Assembly (NCBI RefSeq): GCF_023156195.1
Contig: NZ_JAKUKA010000001.1
Coordinates: 124,001 to 188,000 of the forward strand
Length of the DNA: 64,000 nucleotides
Direction: 5' to 3'
Source: Chitinophaga sedimenti
Lineage (GTDB): Bacteria > Bacteroidota > Bacteroidia > Chitinophagales > Chitinophagaceae
Translations under genes and position numbers: made by a program
Shown here: in pieces, positions 59,733-64,000 of the stretch
Position numbering within the stretch: the stretch's first letter is position 1
Layout: every line of letters starts with the position of its first letter
Notes under the pieces: model-generated
Told to the model about the DNA's origin: nothing
Databases searched by the model: none
Seen by the model: only the letters and a program-made list of their open reading frames with translations

Positions 59733-60614
59733 CTATTTGGACACGGGCCGGAAAAACGCCTGTACATTAAATACGACGATCGATACCAGTATAAGCAGAT
59801 AGGCGGATACCTGTAACAAGGTGATCGGTTCGTGGTAGTAGCCTATTGCCAGGCTGAACGCGATAATGGGGTTAATATATAATAGCATGCCCACGGTCGA
59901 TGAGTTGATGCCTTTGAGCGCATAAAGGTTGAGGAACAGCGGCACAATCGTAAACACGACCGCGATTACGGCAATGGATATATAAAAGAACGGCTCTGCC
60001 GGCACCGGACCGCTGAACACCGGGAAAAACGGCAACAGGATCAACCCGGAAAAAATTACCCGGATACTTAACGTGAGGAATTTGTCTAACTGCGTGTTGC
60101 GCCGCTGGCTGATTAAATAGAGAGCATAGGTGGCCGCGGTTACTACTGCGTAGAAGAGGTCTGCCAGGCTGTTGTACGACAGCATCATACAACTGACAGC
60201 GCTGAGGGCTACCGCTGCCCATTGCCATTTATTTAAGTGTTCCTTCAGGAACAGCGCTGCCATGACCGCTGTAAGAATGGGGCATACAAGATAGGCGAGG
60301 GAAGTCGCTTTTACACTTACGTGGTTCATGGCATAAATGAAGAAGAACCAGTTTGCTGTGAGCAGCAGTCCGCCGCCGAGTGTGAGTCCCGCTGTTTGCA
60401 GGCGTTGTTTTTTGGTCATGTTTTGAAATATCCGGATGTTCTCGCGCAATGTTCTGCGGCGGATGAGCAGGCCGATAATGAGCATCAGCGCGGCACAGCA
60501 AAACACGCGGTAAAAGAGAATGTCGGCCGACAAGTAATGGTGTAATGGCTTCAGGATCAGACTGAAAAATCCCCAGGTCACGAAGGCGGTCATTGCGGCG
60601 ATATAATATTTCAT
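59733..60614 (-). CDS. rarD: RarD-type EamA/DMT transporter
   Basis: About 293 residues with ten predicted membrane helices in two EamA halves (YYIAAMTAFVTWGFFSLIL; LAYLVCPILTAVMAALFLKE; GMLLYINPIIAFSLAIGYY). The RarD pattern is clear in TLGGGLLLTANWFFFIYAMN. The start is the ATG at 60614; the TTG nine bases upstream is less likely. RarD proteins have been linked to chloramphenicol sensitivity and export of small metabolites, with no firm substrate. Confidence 0.87.
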   Translation of the reverse strand: MKYYIAAMTAFVTWGFFSLILKPLHHYLSADILFYRVFCCAALMLIIGLLIRRRTLRENIRIFQNMTKKQRLQTAGLTLGGGLLLTANWFFFIYAMNHVSVKATSLAYLVCPILTAVMAALFLKEHLNKWQWAAVALSAVSCMMLSYNSLADLFYAVVTAATYALYLISQRRNTQLDKFLTLSIRVIFSGLILLPFFPVFSGPVPAEPFFYISIAVIAVVFTIVPLFLNLYALKGINSSTVGMLLYINPIIAFSLAIGYYHEPITLLQVSAYLLILVSIVVFNVQAFFRPVSK

Positions 60615-60717
60615 GGGTTTCAAAGGTAAATTTTCTGTTTTTCATTTTCGCTTCATCTTGGGCTGGTAGTTTTGTTTTAACAAATCGATATCTATCACTA
60701 ATTAAACCGAAAACACG

Positions 60718-61473
60718 ATGAAAACAACACTGATTATCACTGCAATGCTTGTATCCGGCGCCGCTTTTGCGCAGGAAAAAACGGTTACTGTCAGTTCACA
60801 GAGCAGCACGTCTGCCGGCGTAAAAAAGGGGAATGTAAGCGCCAGCCATGCTTCCACAACTTCTGCCGGGGCGACATCTACCGGTGGTGTAGCTACTAAA
60901 AGTAAAACATCAACGGCTGTTGCTGCAGCGAGTGAAGCTGGTACACGGCTTAATGCTGTGGGTGAAGCAGGTAAAAGCCTGCAAACAGAGGCGGTTAACA
61001 ACGCAAATACGGAGTTCAATGCTGCAACTGAAGCAGGTAACCGCGTAAAAAGCCGGGCGGCTACCAGTGCTGATGCACAACTGACCACCGCGACTGAAGC
61101 GGGTAGTGATGTGAAAACGCAGGCCGCTGCCAGCGCAAATGCGCAAGTGAATGCCGCAGCGGAAGCGGGCAACGGTGCGACCGCACAAACAGCAAATCTG
61201 GCTTCCGAAACGGCCATCAGCGCAAATACGCAACTTAACACGGTAACAGCACACACTGCCAATCTTGCCTCCGAAACCGCTATCGGTACGGGCACCGGCG
61301 TGACAAAACAGGCCACGGGAGGTGTTAATCATGCGTTAAAGGCCACCCTCGCTACATCCACGAACAGCGCCGCTTCAGTAAATACTATTGCAAGCAAATC
61401 AGTACAAATAAAAGCGACGCCCGTTAAAGTAAACACTAACATCGCCGCAGCCGCGGGATTGAAAATTCATTAA
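60718..61473 (+). CDS. Secreted Ala/Thr-rich protein with 22-residue repeats
   Basis: A 251-residue exported protein (signal peptide MKTTLIITAMLVSGAAFAQ) made mostly of Ala, Thr, Ser, Asn and Gly. EAG tripeptides lie at 73, 83, 105, 127 and 149; the last three intervals are exactly 22 residues (2 x 11). The pattern EAG-x-x-V/L-x8-A repeats, followed by two NLASETAI copies. No Pfam family comes to mind. The 11-residue basis suggests an amphipathic helix as in LEA-type or coiled-coil proteins. A very strong terminator follows. Confidence 0.6.
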   Translation: MKTTLIITAMLVSGAAFAQEKTVTVSSQSSTSAGVKKGNVSASHASTTSAGATSTGGVATKSKTSTAVAAASEAGTRLNAVGEAGKSLQTEAVNNANTEFNAATEAGNRVKSRAATSADAQLTTATEAGSDVKTQAAASANAQVNAAAEAGNGATAQTANLASETAISANTQLNTVTAHTANLASETAIGTGTGVTKQATGGVNHALKATLATSTNSAASVNTIASKSVQIKATPVKVNTNIAAAAGLKIH

Positions 61474-61482
61474 CGAACGCTG

Positions 61483-61526
61483 ATAACAGATTTTTGCCGC
61501 TACGGTAGCTGGCAAAAATCTGTTAT
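61483..61526 (+). terminator. Strong rho-independent terminator
   Basis: A perfect 16-bp stem (61483-61498 with 61511-61526). The loop GCTACGGTAGCT is itself nearly self-complementary. The stem is followed by a short T tail, just ahead of the next gene's ATG. Confidence 0.9.
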
Positions 61527-61530
61527 TTTT

Positions 61531-61845
61531 ATGGCCATGGTGAAATTGTCTCCACATCTGTTAATATTTGCCGCAAGTCTTTGCGCTGCACCGCTCTGCG
61601 GATATGGCAACACGCCTCCGCCGCACGCAGCCCTTGTTCCTGCGGCCGATACGTCGGTAACACCGCAACAACAACCGGCCAAACCTGCGCCGGCGACCAC
61701 GGAAACACCTGTGGTAAAGGTGCCGGACATCATCAAAGAAGTACCAAAATCGCGTCGAAAAATTAAGCCTATCGCCGTGCCGGCACCTATTCCGGTAAAG
61801 CCGCTCAAAGTGATCAAACCGAAAGTGATCAAAGTGGGTATTTAA
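61531..61845 (+). CDS. Proline-rich exported hypothetical protein
   Basis: 104 residues (or 102 from ATG 61537, MVKLSP). A signal peptide precedes a Pro/Ala/Thr segment (PQQQPAKPAPATTETP) and a C-terminal Pro-Lys-Val-Ile segment (VPAPIPVKPLKVIKPKVIK). Such tails can span the cell wall or periplasm. There is no known family. It follows a terminator by only 4 bp, so its promoter must lie in or before that hairpin. Confidence 0.45.
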   Translation: MAMVKLSPHLLIFAASLCAAPLCGYGNTPPPHAALVPAADTSVTPQQQPAKPAPATTETPVVKVPDIIKEVPKSRRKIKPIAVPAPIPVKPLKVIKPKVIKVGI

Positions 61846-61867
61846 TGGCGACCTTAAACTAATTAAT

Positions 61868-62706
61868 ATGAGAGCCATCTTTCTCTTATCTGTCATATGC
61901 GGCTGCACGTTGCGCACCTTCGCGCAAACGGACAGCACCGCCGATCCGAAGCGTACCACCTTCACCGTAGGCGCGAGTTACATGAACAACGCCAACTATT
62001 ACGGACAAAAGGCGGAAGCCAGCATGCCGTACGTTTCTGCTACGGGCGTGCTCAAACTTAAACCCGGATTGTATTTTACCGGTACCGGCATCCGCCTCCT
62101 GAATGATTCAAATTCGGTGGTTTCTGCCTCCGCCGCCGGCATCGGCTGGTCGTTTCCGTTAGGCAAAAAGCTCAGTGCCGATCTCAGTTACAGCCATACT
62201 TTCTATCCATCCAATTCGCCGTTCCTCCAAGCCTCCAACCCAGACAACTTCAGCGCCACGCTGGCGTATGACTGGTGGATGAATACTTCCATCAACGCGG
62301 ATTATATGATGGGGAAAAGTCAGCACGATATTTTTACAACGCTGGGCACGGAAAAGCAGATCAACCTGGGTAGCTTCGGTCCCAAAGACCTGATCACGCT
62401 CACTCCTTCGGTGGACGTAACCGCGGGTACGCAACATTTCTACGAAACGTATGTTACCGAAAAGCGGCTGCGCGATAGTCTGCTGGCGATTTACTGCCAG
62501 GGTATCCCAGTCAGCCCGAAACAAAAACAGTGACGAATACCAGCTTCGATATCATCTCCTATAACTTCCGTGTACCACTGGCTTATAACCGCCAGCATAT
62601 GATGCTGGAAGCGGCGTACCAGTTATCGGTACTCGGGCAAAAGGCACAAACCGGCGCAGGTACGGCGAATTCCTTCTTTTCTTTCAGCTTTTATTACCAG
62701 TTCTGA
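61868..62706 (+). CDS. Outer-membrane beta-barrel-like protein (one frameshift)
   Basis: About 279 residues with signal peptide (RAIFLLSVICGCTLRTFAQ) and alternating hydrophobic strands (TTFTVGASYMNNANYY, LYFTGTGIRLLND, SAAGIGWSFPLG). It ends in FFSFSFYYQF, a typical barrel C-terminal aromatic. The frame changes near 62510; the corrected sequence SPETKTVTNTSFDIISYNF follows. Its stop overlaps the start of the response regulator (TGATG), suggesting one operon with the two-component system. Confidence 0.65.
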
Positions 62707-63376
62707 TGAAGGTATTGATTATAGAAGACGAAAGGGCGATGGCAGCCGAAATGGAAGTGTTCCTGAAGAAGTATTATGTATGTGACCTGGCGTATAACGC
62801 GCGGCAGGGGCTGCAAAAGATGGAGGAGAATCAATATGATTTCATCCTGCTGGATCTCGGGCTGCCCGATAAAGACGGACTTGCGGTATTGCAGGAGGCC
62901 CGAAAAAATTGCCCGGACGCTTCCTGCATCATTCTTACCGCACGCGGACAAATCGAAGACCGGATCAGGGGCTGGACCTCGGCGCTGATGATTATCTTCC
63001 GAAACCTTTTTCGCTGCTGGAGTTGCAGTCGCGCATGCAGGCGATTGCACGACGTAAATTCGGGTTGAATGATAATACCGTGGAACTGGGCGATTTTAAA
63101 GTAGATTTAAACAAGCGCTCCGTGTTTTTCGAGAAAGAAGAAATTGCCTTATCGCGCAAGGAGTTCGATCTGCTGAGTTATATGTTGCTGCATAAAAACA
63201 GGCCGCTCACACGTATGCAGCTGAGCGAGCATATCTGGGGCAACTTTTCGGACGACGAATACGATTCTAATTATATCGATGTGCATATTAAAAACATCCG
63301 CAGGAAATTGTCTGCTTTTGGAACGGTGGAATGGTTGCAGACAATCCGCCATGTAGGGTATAAAATCAAAATCTAG
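62706..63376 (+). CDS. OmpR/PhoB-family response regulator (one frameshift)
   Basis: About 224 residues. Receiver domain: LIIEDERAMAAEM, phospho-Asp in FILLDLGLPDKDGL near residue 51, ILTARG, and the KPF segment. A winged-helix DNA-binding domain starts near residue 130 (SRKEFDLLSYMLLHKNRPLT, NYIDVHIKNIRRKL, QTIRHVGYKI). The break is near 62965-62990 between IEDRI and GADDYLPKPF. It pairs with the kinase that starts next to its stop. Confidence 0.9.
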
Positions 63377-63377
63377 C

Positions 63378-64000
63378 TTGAAGCTATTTACCAAACTTAC
63401 GCTGTTCATTACACTGTCGAAACTGGCGGTGGTACTGCTTTTTGTGATGCTGTTGCCCTCTTTGGTGGATGGTGTTGCCAGCCGTTACAATGACTATTAT
63501 CTCAGCCAGCAGAAGAACAAAGTGCTCCGCGTTATCAACAAAAATGGGATTGACTTTTATTTGCAGGGTGAACCGGATTACGGCAGTTACACGATGTTGA
63601 AGGAGGAATACATCTCCCTGGAACCCGCCGGCAAAAACATTTTGCCCGATACGATCGCGACGCTGCGCAGGGTGGTGGAGGAAGATACGCTGACCTACCG
63701 GATCCTTACGCACGTGTTTTCCTACAATAATAAAAGTTATATACTGGAAGTTGGTAAAACAGTATCCAGCATTGGCCAGTATAACCGGCCGTTACAGAAG
63801 ATGGCGCTGTACGTTTTGGTGGGGCTTATCGTCATTACCATTGTGATTGATCTTGTGTTTACACGGTTGTTGTTGCGGCCTTTAGGTGTGATTATCAGTA
63901 ACCGCCTGCTCCACCGCAAGTTTCCTTTCAAGGACCATGCGCCGCCGATTAAAACATCTACCACCGACTTCAAATACCTCGACGCTTCGCTGGTAGACCT
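63378..64000 (+). CDS. Sensor histidine kinase, N-terminal part (runs off the window, TTG start)
   Basis: TTG at 63378-63380, 1 bp after the regulator stop, opens a frame with no stop to the window end (207 codons). The residues begin (M)KLFTKLTLFITLSKLAVV, a membrane helix, followed by a periplasmic sensor segment (SRYNDYYLSQQKNKVLRV, GEPDYGSYTMLKEEY). A second helix (LYVLVGLIVITIVIDLVF) precedes a HAMP-like start (RLLLRPLGVIISNRL). No ATG is available upstream. The catalytic core lies outside the window. Confidence 0.75.
   Translation, partial: MKLFTKLTLFITLSKLAVVLLFVMLLPSLVDGVASRYNDYYLSQQKNKVLRVINKNGIDFYLQGEPDYGSYTMLKEEYISLEPAGKNILPDTIATLRRVVEEDTLTYRILTHVFSYNNKSYILEVGKTVSSIGQYNRPLQKMALYVLVGLIVITIVIDLVFTRLLLRPLGVIISNRLLHRKFPFKDHAPPIKTSTTDFKYLDASLVD

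Noticed and set aside
139..63376. Broken genes as true pseudogenes or programmed frameshifting
   Set aside because: Breaks affect unrelated genes at high density, mostly in homopolymers, without loss of coding signal on either side. There is no slippery-site plus structure pattern common to them.
1..64000. tRNA, rRNA or insertion sequences
   Set aside because: I saw no cloverleaf with conserved TpsiC/anticodon elements, no rRNA core sequence and no transposase with terminal repeats. A tRNAscan or ISfinder run would be decisive.

Overview
This window looks like chromosome from a Bacteroidota bacterium of the Chitinophagaceae type, probably Chitinophaga or a close relative. The evidence is a SusC/SusD pair whose SusC has an N-terminal STN domain, next to a FecI-type sigma factor and a FecR anti-sigma factor. 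Other lineage markers are OMP_b-brl_3 style TonB-type barrels, LytS/LytTR regulators, SatD, DUF3472, DUF6496 and DUF6766 proteins, and promoters of the TTTG / TAnnTTTG type.

An important caveat applies throughout. About 30 genes, including ordinary household ones, are split by one-base frame changes, mostly in short runs of G, C or A. Adding or removing one base restores a full-length family member in every case I examined closely. I read these as consensus errors of a draft assembly and not as pseudogenes, and I give each broken gene as one feature with the breaks noted.

Layout. 0.1-7.1 kb: GH36 alpha-galactosidase, NAD-binding protein (minus), two small secreted proteins, HAD hydrolase and a heparinase II/III-like lyase. 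7.1-9.5 kb: an array of three identical-period palindromes in front of a SatD-family gene, its coupled membrane protein, two paralogous small membrane proteins and a 50-residue ORF. 9.6-13.1 kb: LpxR-like outer-membrane protein and a convergent TonB-type receptor, separated by a large inverted repeat. 13.3-22.2 kb (minus): a polysaccharide-utilisation-type locus, read in the order sigma factor, FecR, SusC, SusD, discoidin-type lipoprotein, DUF3472 lipoprotein. topB lies just upstream of the sigma factor. 25.3-31.0 kb (minus): tripartite RND pump (TolC, RND, MFP), with a LytS/LytTR pair transcribed divergently. 32.9-35.1 kb: fatty-acid desaturase and PAP2 phosphatase. 35.2-38.6 kb (minus): a compact three-gene module of cyclic-nucleotide-type sensor kinase, receiver fused to a thioredoxin-reductase-like flavoprotein, and a UBP zinc finger. 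38.7-49.6 kb: small and stress-type proteins (RaiA/HPF, DUF6766, histone-like DUF6496, KGG repeat), another TonB-type barrel, a serine hydrolase and an MFS transporter. 49.7-53.4 kb: FAD oxidoreductase with Rieske domain, and a sorbosone-dehydrogenase-like protein with its cytochrome c. 53.4-59.6 kb (minus): a second RND pump under a TetR regulator, with the same 19-bp operator in front of both tetR and the pump. 59.7-64 kb: RarD, a secreted 22-residue-repeat protein, a proline-rich protein, an outer-membrane barrel and the start of an OmpR-type two-component system that runs off the window.

The best candidates for something not well described are the flavoprotein / UBP finger / sensor kinase module, in which both expected redox cysteine motifs are absent, and the 29-bp-period palindrome array at the SatD promoter. 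A canonical EF-hand loop in the cytoplasmic linker of the first RND pump is also notable.
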